A DNA stretch of 64,000 nt from NCBI GenBank assembly GCA_014695345.1, contig JACJOC010000012.1:1-64000 (forward strand). The letters are read 5' to 3'. The notes under the pieces are model-generated. The model saw nothing but the letters and a program-made list of their open reading frames with translations, searched no databases and had not been told where the DNA came from. Every line of letters begins with the position of its first letter. Position 1 is the stretch's first letter. This stretch comes from Cyanobacteria bacterium FACHB-471 (GTDB lineage: Bacteria; Cyanobacteriota; Cyanobacteriia; Elainellales; Elainellaceae). Of the stretch, positions 47,559 to 56,401 are shown one piece after another. A program made the translations under genes and the position numbers.

Positions 47559-48830
47559 TTAAGCCGTACGGATTACGCCCTCTTCTGGGTCAACCAGCCT
47601 CAGCAGTTTTTGCTTGACCTGAGCATCAAACACTTCCCACTTGATTCGGGTGTATTCAGAATTTTCGTTGAAGCCCGAAAGAAAGCCCATCGGAATCTCA
47701 AAGCCACCCGCCATCGCTCGTCCACCACCAAAAAAGCGACCCTGCGTGTCTTGTCCAAACGCTTCTTTAATGAATTCGTCAGGGTCAAGGGTAATCTTGC
47801 TGGTGCGGAGAGAGCCAATCACAACTTCCAGATCTTCATCTTCATCATGGACAATGCCATAGACGACAGCCGTATGCACGTTTTCTTCTGTCACCAAGAA
47901 GTCTGCTGCCTGCGGAATCGCGTCTCGGTCGTCGTAGCGCAAATAGCCAACCCCAGCAATTGAAAAGCTGTTTTGCAAAATGCGGTTTCTGAGCGATCGC
48001 TCAATTACATCCATCACTCGCTTGGAGCGAGAAGCCTGCAGCACAGAGTTGAGCAACTGGCTGTCATAAAATCGACTGAGATAACCTGCTGCCAGAAAAT
48101 CTTCTTCCTGAGCCTGCATCAACCGATTTGTATCAGACCGCAAACCGTGCATCAGGGCAGTTGCACACTTGATGTGTTCCCCGTTGTTGTTGTCTAACTT
48201 AAGTAGACCAGCTTGCAGATATTGGGTCAGGATTGTTGCGGTAGCGCGAGTTTGAGAACGAATATCCGAAAACTCCGCCTCCAAATCTCCCTGGGAACTG
48301 TGGTGATCAATCACAACGGTCACAGGAATATGAGCTTGCTGCACCAGAGGCATCAATTGAGTCGTGGTGCCCTGGTTGTCGATAAAAACAGATCCCTGGT
48401 AAACCGAAAAGTCTTTCTCGCGAGCAGCTTGCACTGACCAACGCTGTACAGGTAAGGCCGTGAGCTTGACCAGGGCAATATTTTCCTGATGGCTCAAAGT
48501 ACCTGCGTAGACGATATCGCAGCGAATGCCAAATTGCTGTGCAATCAGCTTGTATGCCCAAGCACAGGAAAGCGCATCAGGATCTGGAAAGTCTTGCAGA
48601 ATTACCAAATGGCGGTCGCCCCGACGCTTTTCCAAGACTTGTCGTAATGCTTCTACTTTCTGTTCAGAGAACCGTCGTCCTGGAGAGTTTAGAGGTGCCT
48701 GACTGATCTCTACTCCCGAATATTCTACGTCTTCATAATCAACTACCCGGCTCACTGACTTAGAACCTTTCAAGTTAGGTTCTGTCACTGTGGATAATCC
48801 ATCACTAGAGATGAGCGAGTTGGATTGCAT
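47559..48830 (-). CDS. DHH/DHHA1 family phosphoesterase (NrnA-like)
   Basis: A 423-residue DHH phosphoesterase. Motif I is LQDFPDPDALSCAWAY (80-95), motif II is VFIDNQGTT, and the DHH triad is at 175-177 (VIDHHSSQGD). A DHHA1 C-terminal part with GGGRAMAGGFEIPMG follows near 375. Relatives hydrolyse nanoRNA, pAp or cyclic-dinucleotide-derived pGpG/pApA. Substrate preference is not readable here. A roughly 55-residue Ser-rich N-terminal extension precedes the domain. Upstream of sixA in a likely two-gene operon. Confidence 0.9.
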   Translation of the reverse strand: MQSNSLISSDGLSTVTEPNLKGSKSVSRVVDYEDVEYSGVEISQAPLNSPGRRFSEQKVEALRQVLEKRRGDRHLVILQDFPDPDALSCAWAYKLIAQQFGIRCDIVYAGTLSHQENIALVKLTALPVQRWSVQAAREKDFSVYQGSVFIDNQGTTTQLMPLVQQAHIPVTVVIDHHSSQGDLEAEFSDIRSQTRATATILTQYLQAGLLKLDNNNGEHIKCATALMHGLRSDTNRLMQAQEEDFLAAGYLSRFYDSQLLNSVLQASRSKRVMDVIERSLRNRILQNSFSIAGVGYLRYDDRDAIPQAADFLVTEENVHTAVVYGIVHDEDEDLEVVIGSLRTSKITLDPDEFIKEAFGQDTQGRFFGGGRAMAGGFEIPMGFLSGFNENSEYTRIKWEVFDAQVKQKLLRLVDPEEGVIRTA

Positions 48831-49197
48831 AAGTACAGGTGTAAAAAAAGCGGGCTGGCGCTTTCAGCAAGGTGATGTTTCAGCTTAGCAACAGCCCAGT
48901 TAATATTTTTAGTTGCATTTACGATCTTCGCAAAAAAAAAGAAATCTGACACCTCATCTTTAGGAGCATATCAATGGCAGCTTTTGTGAATAAATCCCGT
49001 ATCCTATGACTGAAACCGCATCTATCGCAGGTTTGAAACTATCCTTTTCTGCCGCCTTGCAACTTAACCACAACTTAATCTCCAATTTGATTGAGTGTTC
49101 CGGCATTTAAAGGGGTGCAAGAGCAACTTAATCAACCCTGATGCGGCTAAAGTAGCGCTGTGTACCTATGCTGTAGACTAGCCTGAGTAAATTCCTG
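48831..49197. other. Intergenic region upstream of the DHH gene
   Basis: A 367-nt gap between the DHH gene start and the 3' end of the HNH gene. It has an A9 run at about 48931 and AT-rich sequence that could hold the DHH promoter. A 34-codon plus-strand frame (49006-49110) is too short to support. No hairpin terminator for the HNH gene was identified. Confidence 0.45.
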
Positions 49198-49695
49198 TTA
49201 AATGCCGATGACGTACTTCTGCCATTCCTGGTGTACGCCACTCTTGATGTGCTTGGTGACTTCAAAGTAAAGTCCGCTGTAGGGCTTGTGTGGAGGGTGC
49301 CGCAGCGGCATATTCGCTTCTTTGGGGGTGCGACTGCCCTTCTTGACATTGCAACGCACACAAGCAGTGACAATGTTTTCCCAGGAATCCCCCCCGCCTC
49401 GCGACCGCGGGATCACATGATCTAGCGTCAGGTCGTCTCCGGTGTACCCACAATATTGACAGGAATGACTGTCTCGGTGGAGGAGATTTCGGCGGGTTAA
49501 AGGAATTTCCTTGTAGGGTACCCGCACATAGTGACGAAGCCGGATCACCGTTGGCAGAGGCAACTCAGCATAAACTATCTTGCCATTATGCTCGACCTGC
49601 TCTGCTTTTCCCTTAATCAACAGCACAACCGCCCGTCGCCAGCTCGTGATGTTGAGCGGCTCATAGGAGGCATTCAGCACCAATACCTTGCCCAT
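49198..49695 (-). CDS. HNH endonuclease
   Basis: A 165-residue protein. N-terminal VLVLNASYEPLNITSWRRAVVLLIKGKAE is the usual leader of this widespread cyanobacterial HNH family. The zinc-supported HNH core has C79, C82, H93, N108, C112 and C115 (CQYCGY, LDHVIPRSRGG, NIVTACVRCN). Function in cells is unknown. It is chromosomal and conserved rather than phage-like in context, so a housekeeping DNA-processing role is possible. ATG is certain from the conserved MGKVLVLNASYEP start. Confidence 0.92.
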   Translation of the reverse strand: MGKVLVLNASYEPLNITSWRRAVVLLIKGKAEQVEHNGKIVYAELPLPTVIRLRHYVRVPYKEIPLTRRNLLHRDSHSCQYCGYTGDDLTLDHVIPRSRGGGDSWENIVTACVRCNVKKGSRTPKEANMPLRHPPHKPYSGLYFEVTKHIKSGVHQEWQKYVIGI

Positions 49696-49924
49696 TATGG
49701 CTCAGTGAGAAGAGGGTTTCACAGATGGTAACACGGACGGCCAAATTCTGGGGGGATGCTGGGATCATCTCAACCGAAGGAAATACGAAATTTCCAGGTG
49801 TTTACAATCTTTGACATTCGTAGGTAAATATAGCAACCCTGTCCGGGTTGTAGAAGAAATTCTTTAGACCTCTTACATTTTGTGTGAGTGGTGATTGGTG
49901 TGAGTGACAGAGGAGGAAATTGAG

Positions 49925-51190
49925 ATGTTGAGTTGGGAGCAATCTTCGAGTGTTGCTTCGATGAAGCGAGAGCGAGCCTGGGTAGAAATTGACTTGGCTG
50001 CGCTGGCTCATAATGTGCAGCAGTTAAAGCGGCTGCTATCACCTGGAACCGAGCTAATGACGGTAGTGAAGGCTGATGCCTATGGACATGGAGCCATAAC
50101 GATCGCCCAAACCGCTTTACAACATGGCGCAACCTGGCTGGGCGTGGCGACGATTCCAGAAGGAATTGAACTGCGAGAGGCTGGGATCACGGCTCCAATT
50201 TTGCTATTAGGGGCAACAAATACGCCAGAACAGGTACGGGCGATCGCTCGCTGGCAGCTTCAGCCCACCCTCGCTACGCTCAAACAAGCTTTGGTTTGTG
50301 CTGAAACCTTAAGTCGTTCTCAGAACCAATCTGCTCAACGCTCTCCACTTCCAGTTCACTTGAAGCTAGATACAGGGATGTCTCGGCTGGGCGCACCCTG
50401 GCAGCAAGCGGCCGAGTTTGTGCAGTTGGTACAGCGGTTGCCCCAGTTGCAGATTGCCAGCGTTTACTCCCACCTGGCAACGGCAGATGATCCTGATGAA
50501 ACAGTGATGCGGCAGCAGCAAGCTCGATATGAGCAGGCGATCGCCCAAATTCGTGCCACTGGCATTTCCTTACCCCGGCTGCACTTGGCAAACTCTGCTG
50601 CGACTCTAGCTGACACGAACTTACACTACGATTTAGTGCGGGTTGGACTGGCGACCTACGGACTTCACCCAGCCCCTCACCTTCAGCCTAAAGTTGACCT
50701 GAAACCTGTACTGCAAGTGAAGGCGCGGGTGACGCAAGTAAAAGCGCTTCAACCTGGAACAGGCGTTAGTTATGGACATCAGTTCATTACCGATCGCCAG
50801 ATGCCACTCGCAGTCATTGGGATTGGGTATGCCGATGGTATTCCTCGCAACCTGTCTAACCGCATGGACGTACTGATTCGAGGACAGCGGGTGCAGCAGG
50901 TGGGAGCGATTACGATGGATCAACTCATGCTGGACGTAACGAACCTGCCCGATTTACAGGAAGGGGAAATCGTCACCCTATTAGGGCAAGATGGCAAAGA
51001 ACACATTTCAGCAGACGACTGGGCGACCCTACTGAATACGATTTCCTGGGAAATCCTGTGCAGCTTTAAGCATCGCCTCCCTCGACTAACGGTAAATCAG
51101 CCTGCTTTGCCTCAAATCGAGGAGCGGGAAGGTTTTGAGGCTCACTTTGAACCGGAAACTGTGGCCCGATCTAACTCTTTAGATAGCTGA
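49925..51190 (+). CDS. alr: Alanine racemase
   Basis: A 421-residue PLP enzyme converting L- to D-alanine for peptidoglycan. The PLP lysine is K49 in VVKADAYGHGA. The catalytic tyrosine lies in GTGVSYGHQF and the second-domain substrate site around MDQLMLDVT. I place the start at the ATG at 49925, 8 nt after AGGAGG, rather than the GTG seven codons earlier. The 3' end overlaps the convergent glycosyltransferase gene by 49 nt, so the last 16 codons are shared on opposite strands. Confidence 0.95.
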   Translation: MLSWEQSSSVASMKRERAWVEIDLAALAHNVQQLKRLLSPGTELMTVVKADAYGHGAITIAQTALQHGATWLGVATIPEGIELREAGITAPILLLGATNTPEQVRAIARWQLQPTLATLKQALVCAETLSRSQNQSAQRSPLPVHLKLDTGMSRLGAPWQQAAEFVQLVQRLPQLQIASVYSHLATADDPDETVMRQQQARYEQAIAQIRATGISLPRLHLANSAATLADTNLHYDLVRVGLATYGLHPAPHLQPKVDLKPVLQVKARVTQVKALQPGTGVSYGHQFITDRQMPLAVIGIGYADGIPRNLSNRMDVLIRGQRVQQVGAITMDQLMLDVTNLPDLQEGEIVTLLGQDGKEHISADDWATLLNTISWEILCSFKHRLPRLTVNQPALPQIEEREGFEAHFEPETVARSNSLDS

Positions 51191-52473
51191 TTGGCAACCG
51201 AATTAGCAGATGAGCTGGTTTTCTCGCCAGCCATTTGATTGATCAGTAAGTGACTGTATAAACCACTCAGTTGGGAGGCAACCCCATCCCAACTGAAGTA
51301 TTGCTCGACGCGAGTACGGGCAGCTCGACCCAGGCGATCGCCCAGTCCAGGTTCGGTCAGAACGCGATCGATTGCTGCTGCAAACGCTGCGTCATCTTTC
51401 ACCGGAACCAACAGCCCCGTTTCTTCTGGGATCACTGTGAACTGAAACCCGCCCACATCGCTAGCTACTACCGGAATACCGGAAGCCATCGCCTCAATCG
51501 CCACTAGCCCAAACGGTTCGTAGTGGCTTGGCGTGACGCAAACATCCGATGCAGCGTAGTAGATCGGTAGTTCAACCTCACCGACTCGACCAGGAAAATG
51601 GGTGAATTCAGTCATGCCCAACTCGGCGACGATTCCTTCAATGCGATCGCGCTCAATGCCATCGCTGTGTCCAGGACGACTGCCGCCACCGATAATGAGC
51701 TTTAGTTTTTCCTTGCCGCGCAGTTGAGAACGTCCGACTGCCCGCACAAGTGTCTCAATTCCCTTGCGGCGATCAAACCGTCCTACGTAGAAAATGACCT
51801 TCGTATCAGGATCGATGCCTAATTGCTGCCGAACTTCAGCACGAGAAACGGAGCCAAATTTGCAAATATCCGTGCCACAGGGAATGATCTCGATGTTGCC
51901 CTCGATGGAAACGAGCGATCGCAAATGCTCTTGTTCCTGAGGGCTAGTTGACACGACACGCTCCACTGTTTCCAGGCAGGCTTTCTCGGTAGCTAAGCGA
52001 GTAGAGGCGATCGGCGGAATCTGGTCAACTGCCTGATACTTTACCGCTCCAACTGAGTGGTAAGTATGCACCTGCTGAATTGGCTGAAACTTCTTCAGCT
52101 CCATTCCAACCCAGGATGACAGCCAATAGTTGGTGTGAACAAGGGGATAGTAGGTCTTCGCCTGCTGCTGAAAGTTGAGAAACTCCTGCACAAAGGCTGG
52201 CAGATATTCAAACAGTTCGTCTCTAGGAACAAACTCAGCCGCTCCAGCAGTCAGGCGAATCGTGCGGCAGTTGGGAGTGTGTTCAACAATTGCAGGCTGA
52301 TCGGGGCTAACCCGACGGGTAAACATATCAACCTGCCACCCCAATCGCGATAGAGCTTCGCCAACCTGACGAACGTAAACGTTCTGCCCTCCAGCCTCTT
52401 CCCGGCCAATATCAATCGCGGGGTCACCATGAACCGAGATCAGGGCGATGCATTGCTTGTTTGGAGAAAACAT
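51142..52473 (-). CDS. GT4-family glycosyltransferase, sucrose-phosphate-synthase-like
   Basis: A 443-residue GT-B glycosyltransferase. N-terminal ALISVHGDPAIDIGREEAGGQNVYVRQVGEALSRLGWQVDMFTRR is the sucrose-phosphate-synthase/sucrose-synthase-type donor of the family. The C-terminal half has FYVGRFDRRKGIETL and the E-x7-E motif in SHYEPFGLVAIEAMASG. Length matches single-domain cyanobacterial SPS (no phosphatase domain). Divergent neighbour: a PfkB fructokinase-like gene, then GH57, which supports sucrose/glycogen metabolism. Alternatively it makes another glucoside. ATG start. Confidence 0.85.
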   Translation of the reverse strand: MFSPNKQCIALISVHGDPAIDIGREEAGGQNVYVRQVGEALSRLGWQVDMFTRRVSPDQPAIVEHTPNCRTIRLTAGAAEFVPRDELFEYLPAFVQEFLNFQQQAKTYYPLVHTNYWLSSWVGMELKKFQPIQQVHTYHSVGAVKYQAVDQIPPIASTRLATEKACLETVERVVSTSPQEQEHLRSLVSIEGNIEIIPCGTDICKFGSVSRAEVRQQLGIDPDTKVIFYVGRFDRRKGIETLVRAVGRSQLRGKEKLKLIIGGGSRPGHSDGIERDRIEGIVAELGMTEFTHFPGRVGEVELPIYYAASDVCVTPSHYEPFGLVAIEAMASGIPVVASDVGGFQFTVIPEETGLLVPVKDDAAFAAAIDRVLTEPGLGDRLGRAARTRVEQYFSWDGVASQLSGLYSHLLINQMAGEKTSSSANSVANQLSKELDRATVSGSK

Positions 52474-52801
52474 GATTCGTTTTGTTGAATTCTACGATCG
52501 CCCTGAAGCGGCTAAGTACCTAGCTTCCACGACTTAGAAACTAAAGTTTGAAACCCAGCTTAGAAGCTGATGAAAGCCGCAAATTCAAAGTCTGAATCTG
52601 AGTTAAAAACACACTTTGAAAGGAAGTACGTCTCTGCTTCGGAGATTACCTTAACATTGCTTAGTACCTTTGTATAGCAGGGGATTAGCTAAATTCCTCT
52701 GACAAAACCAAAACCCAAAACCGAAAAACTTTCCGTAAATGTGATTCACCTAAAGCGCGACGAGAATCGGTCTGATAGGCTGGGATGAGGTTTAAGAGAG
52801 A
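52474..52801. other. Divergent region between the GT4 and PfkB genes
   Basis: A 328-nt spacer. TTAGTACCTTTGTAT at 52661-52675 nearly repeats the element found upstream of recA (TTAGTACATTTGTAT, one difference). It is about 190 nt upstream of the GT4 start and 130 nt from the kinase start. Otherwise I see no gene, hairpin or riboswitch-like sequence. Confidence 0.45.
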
Positions 52802-53788
52802 TTGATAGCTGTGACTAACCCCCGTGTCCTCTGTCTCGGCGAAATTCTATTTGACTTATTGTCTGATCAACCTGGACGACCGCTCGAACAAGTTACCTCC
52901 TGGACTCCCTATCCCGGCGGCGCACCTGCAAACGTTGCTTGCTCACTGGTGAAACTAGGCACCAGTGCTGGATTTATTGGCTGTGTAGGTGAAGATGAGC
53001 CAGGGCAAACGCTGGTCGATTTGCTCAAAGAGATTGGCGTAGACGGAACTGGCATTCAGCGCCACCCGACCGCCCCAACTCGTGAGATCTATGTAGTTCG
53101 GACTGACACCAACGATCGCATCTTTGCTGGGTTTGGCGATCGCGACACGGCTGAGTTTGCAGATACTCGCCTCCAGGCAAATTCCTTGCCCGTTTCCTTA
53201 TTTGATGCTGCCGATTTTTTGGTGTTAGGGACACTAGAGCTTGCCTATCCTGAAACGCGGCAGGCGATCGAGCAGGCGTTAGAGTTGGCAGAGCAGCATT
53301 ACGTCAAGATCATAGTCGATGTAAACTGGCGACCAATGTTTTGGCAAGACCCAGAAGCCGCCCGATCAACCATTCAAGACCTGATCAAGCGGGTTGACTT
53401 CCTCAAACTCTCTGACGAGGAAGCCGAATGGCTGTTTGATACGCAAGATCCAGGCATCATCGCTCACAGACTAGATGATGTGGAAGGCGTGTTAGTGACG
53501 GCAGGTAGCCAAGGCAGCGCCTATTGCCTGAGTGAAAACGAGGGGAAATTGCCCGCTTTCTCAATCGAGGCAGAAGACACCACCGGAGCCGGAGACAGCT
53601 TTGTAGCGGGTTTCTTGCATCAGGTTTGTCAAAACGGAGTTCAGTCGCTCAGTGACCCTGGTGAGGCAAAGCGAACTGTCACCTATGCTAGTGCGGTAGG
53701 GGCATTGACCACAGTGCGGGCGGGGGCGATCGCCGCTCAACCCACGGCTGCCGAGGTGGAAGCTTTTCTCTATCTAAATCAGCAATAA
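52802..53788 (+). CDS. PfkB family carbohydrate kinase, probable fructokinase
   Basis: A 328-residue ribokinase-fold sugar kinase. N-terminal VLCLGEILFDLL and YPGGAPANVACSLVKLG are fructokinase-like. The anion-hole/catalytic motif EDTTGAGDSFVAGFLHQ is near 258-274. Expected reaction: ATP-dependent phosphorylation of fructose to fructose-6-phosphate, here likely recycling fructose from sucrose. The longest frame begins TTG; the GTG three codons later (52811) is an equal candidate, and the Shine-Dalgarno does not decide. 18 nt before the GH57 gene, probably one operon. Confidence 0.9.
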   Translation: MIAVTNPRVLCLGEILFDLLSDQPGRPLEQVTSWTPYPGGAPANVACSLVKLGTSAGFIGCVGEDEPGQTLVDLLKEIGVDGTGIQRHPTAPTREIYVVRTDTNDRIFAGFGDRDTAEFADTRLQANSLPVSLFDAADFLVLGTLELAYPETRQAIEQALELAEQHYVKIIVDVNWRPMFWQDPEAARSTIQDLIKRVDFLKLSDEEAEWLFDTQDPGIIAHRLDDVEGVLVTAGSQGSAYCLSENEGKLPAFSIEAEDTTGAGDSFVAGFLHQVCQNGVQSLSDPGEAKRTVTYASAVGALTTVRAGAIAAQPTAAEVEAFLYLNQQ

Positions 53789-53806
53789 CTCAACAGGTTT
53801 ATCCTT

Positions 53807-55306
53807 ATGGCTTCTATCCAGACTGCTCCATCCGTCTCAGCCGATTTTCCAGAGCTGATTGAGGGCTTGCCCAACATCTGCGGCTGGGAGTCACAGGTGC
53901 AGGAGGTGGCCCAGCAAAATCAGCCTGTTTTCCTGCCCCGTACCAATATTCGGCTAGAGGATGTCTCAGCGGCGTTTGCGATCGCCCTGCACATGCATCA
54001 GCCCACTGTTCCCGCTGGCGCAAATGGTGAGCTGATCGGGCATCTGCAATACATGTTTGAACACACCCACGAAGGCGACAACCACAATGCTGGTCCGTTT
54101 TCCTGGTGTTATTCCCGCATTGCCGACTTTATTCCCGAACTGGTGTCTCAGGGCTGCAACCCTCGCGTCATGCTCGACTACTCCGGCAACTTACTGTGGG
54201 GGTTACGGCAGATGGGCAGGGGCGACATTTTAGAGAACCTGAAGCGTGTTGCCTGTGACCCAACCTATCAACCCTACGTGGAATGGCTGGGAACCATGTG
54301 GAGCCACGCCGTTGCGCCATCTACCCCGATTCCTGACCTGAAGCTGCATATCCAGGCGTGGCAGCATCACTTTGCCGCAATTTTTGGCTGGGATGCACTA
54401 GCTCGTGTGAAGGGCTTCTCACCGCCAGAGATGCACCTACCCAACCATCCCGACACGCTGTATGAGTTTGTCAAAGCGTTAAAGGAATGTGGCTACCGCT
54501 GGCTGCTGGTGCAGGAACACGCCGTAGAAACGCTAGAGGGGCAACCGCTGTCTAACAAACACTTGCCTCACCGTTTGGCTGCCCGTAACTCTCATGGCGA
54601 GACAATCAGTATCACTGCTCTGATTAAGACCCAGGGTTCGGACACCAAGCTGGTGGCGCAGATGCAGCCATACTATGAGGCAAAAACGCTATCTCGGCAG
54701 CAGTTGGGTGGGGTGACGATTCCGCCACTGGTGTCGCAGATTGGCGATGGCGAGAATGGCGGCGTGATGATGAATGAGTTTCCCTCCGGGTTTAAGAATG
54801 CCTGGTATGACATGAGGCAGTCAGGCGGCGGCAAAACGGGCGTAGTGGGGCTAAACGGGACTGAATATCTGGAGCTAATTGAGGCGGCAGGGGTTCAACC
54901 AGCAGACTATCCTACCTGTCAGGCAGTGGGGCAGCACCAGATCTGGCAGCAGATTGGAGACGCGGTTAGTCCAGAGGCAGTGAGTGGGGCGATCGCCCGC
55001 CTCAAGCAAGCTAACCCCAACTTTCACATGGATGGTAGCTCCTGGACAAACGACCTGAGCTGGGTGAAAGGCTACGAAAACGTCCTCACGCCAATGAATC
55101 AACTCAGTGCCCTATTTCACCAGACGATTGATCCGTTGCTGGCAGACGATCCGTCGCTCACCCGGCAACCCCGCTACCGTAACGCGCTGCTGCACAATCT
55201 GCTGTTGCAGACTAGTTGCTTTCGCTATTGGGGTCAGGGCACCTGGACGGAGTATGCGCGAGAACTGTATCGGCGCGGAGAAGCTATTTTGCAAGCCGAT
55301 TTTTGA
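53807..55306 (+). CDS. Glycoside hydrolase family 57 protein
   Basis: A 499-residue GH57 protein. After 50 divergent residues, AFAIALHMHQPTVPAG is the first GH57 motif, then HTHEGDNHNAGPFSWCYSRIADF, the middle PPEMHLPNHPDTLYEFVKALKECGYRWLLVQEH, and late GDGENGGVMMNEFPSGF with acidic residues. GH57 enzymes act on alpha-glucans (amylase, branching, 4-alpha-glucanotransferase). This subgroup is cyanobacterial and uncharacterised, so the glucan reaction is not assigned. Starts 18 nt after the kinase gene, likely co-transcribed, with RBS not obvious. Confidence 0.87.
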   Translation: MASIQTAPSVSADFPELIEGLPNICGWESQVQEVAQQNQPVFLPRTNIRLEDVSAAFAIALHMHQPTVPAGANGELIGHLQYMFEHTHEGDNHNAGPFSWCYSRIADFIPELVSQGCNPRVMLDYSGNLLWGLRQMGRGDILENLKRVACDPTYQPYVEWLGTMWSHAVAPSTPIPDLKLHIQAWQHHFAAIFGWDALARVKGFSPPEMHLPNHPDTLYEFVKALKECGYRWLLVQEHAVETLEGQPLSNKHLPHRLAARNSHGETISITALIKTQGSDTKLVAQMQPYYEAKTLSRQQLGGVTIPPLVSQIGDGENGGVMMNEFPSGFKNAWYDMRQSGGGKTGVVGLNGTEYLELIEAAGVQPADYPTCQAVGQHQIWQQIGDAVSPEAVSGAIARLKQANPNFHMDGSSWTNDLSWVKGYENVLTPMNQLSALFHQTIDPLLADDPSLTRQPRYRNALLHNLLLQTSCFRYWGQGTWTEYARELYRRGEAILQADF

Positions 55307-56401
55307 ATCGCACCAGACCTTTGGCGGTTGGAACTGCCGCTGTTGAAACAAAACCAACCTGCTTCGGTTCGTTACAGCACCACTTGGATAGACCACAAAT
55401 CCCTGTAGGGCAGTTCGCGAACTACCCCTACGCTAGGGCTCACCCATCCGAAAGTGGCTGTAAGACCAAATACCATCTGTAGAGTAGCGGTAGCGGTAGG
55501 GGCAAAGCGTTCGGCAAAAGAATTGTGCTTCAGTGGCAAGGATTATGACCGAATGCTTCGCCCGTACACCCAATAGTGCTTCTTTACGAAACGGATTCCG
55601 TATAAGTTCTGGGCTTTCAGTAGCCTGCAAGGCAGGTTGATTCCTGCGGCTACGAATTAGATTCGTTAGACGCTTGATCTCTAACTGCTGTGAACTTGAT
55701 TCAACATGTCAGGTGAGCCAGCTTCGTGGTCGTCTAAGCGAACTTCACGTCTGGCTAGGCTAACTTCCCGGTAAGTGAAGCTGGCTTTATGGCTAACTGG
55801 GCCGGCTTCGTAGCTGACGAAGCTAGCTTCGTGGCTGACTAAGCTGGCTTCCCAGCAGGTGAAGCTGACTTCATGGCTAACTAGGCTGGCTTAGGGGGTG
55901 GCTAAGCTGGCTTCGTAGTTAGGTAGGCTGGCTTCATAGCTAGCTAGGCTGACCTCCTATTCAGCGAGGTCAGCTTTGATTGGAGCCTGGAGGCACATCA
56001 TTTTGTAGAGAGAGTCAGTTTAGTTTTAGATGCAGGTGAGTTGAGGGCGTGAGGACTAGTCGCAGTCAGACCCGTCGCATTCAAGGGACTGTTGGGTTCC
56101 GCTTTGCTTCACCCAACCTACGAATTTAGGACCAAAGGTTTGGGACAATGCACGACTATGGAAGTAGGCTTACACAGCTATGCTCAATTTCCATAGAATG
56201 AGGCTCGTTTTGACGAAAGTTGCTGTAATAGGAAAGAGTGGAAAAGGCGATCGCTAAGCCAGTCATACTAAAATCAAGACATTGCTTGCAGCAGTAAGAC
56301 AGGGCTGTTGCTCGAAAGGGGCATAATCCTGTCTGACTTCTAAAGGAAGTATTCTATTTAACTCATGTTTGGCTACTTCGGATTAATGTAAGTCCAATGG
56401 C
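55307..56401. other. 1.1-kb non-coding region: dispersed repeats, 21-nt array, DnaJ-gene promoter
   Basis: No supported gene. 55405-55431 is an imperfect palindrome (GTAGGGCAGTTCG with CGAACTACCCCTAC), 99 nt after the GH57 stop. Around 55549-55563 is a CGAATGCTTCGCCC tract, and at 55610-55655 GTAGCC...GGCTAC with inner GCAGG/CCTGC, all resembling dispersed cyanobacterial repeats. 55717-55989 is a tandem array (separate entry). 56091-56117 has GTTGGGT...ACCCAAC arms. The last 200 nt should include the promoter of the DnaJ-pentapeptide gene. Confidence 0.6.
55717..55989. repeat. Degenerate tandem array, thirteen units of exactly 21 nt
   Basis: Thirteen consecutive 21-nt units, most starting GCTGGCTTC, GCTAACTTC or GCTGACTTC and ending CTAA, CTAG or TGAA; heptamer sub-structure GCTGGCT/TCGTAGC/TGACTAA. 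Sequence diverges but length never changes. On the minus strand several units in a row read as the heptapeptide L-V-S-H-E-A-S, interrupted by stop codons, so it does not code now. Same 21-nt period as the array at 29423-29702, with different sequence. Confidence 0.87.

Noticed and set aside
49006-49110. 34-codon plus-strand frame
   Set aside because: No ribosome-binding site and no recognisable small-protein family.
55717-55989. Possible CRISPR array or coding heptapeptide repeat
   Set aside because: No spacer-repeat alternation; the best frame (minus strand) has several stop codons.
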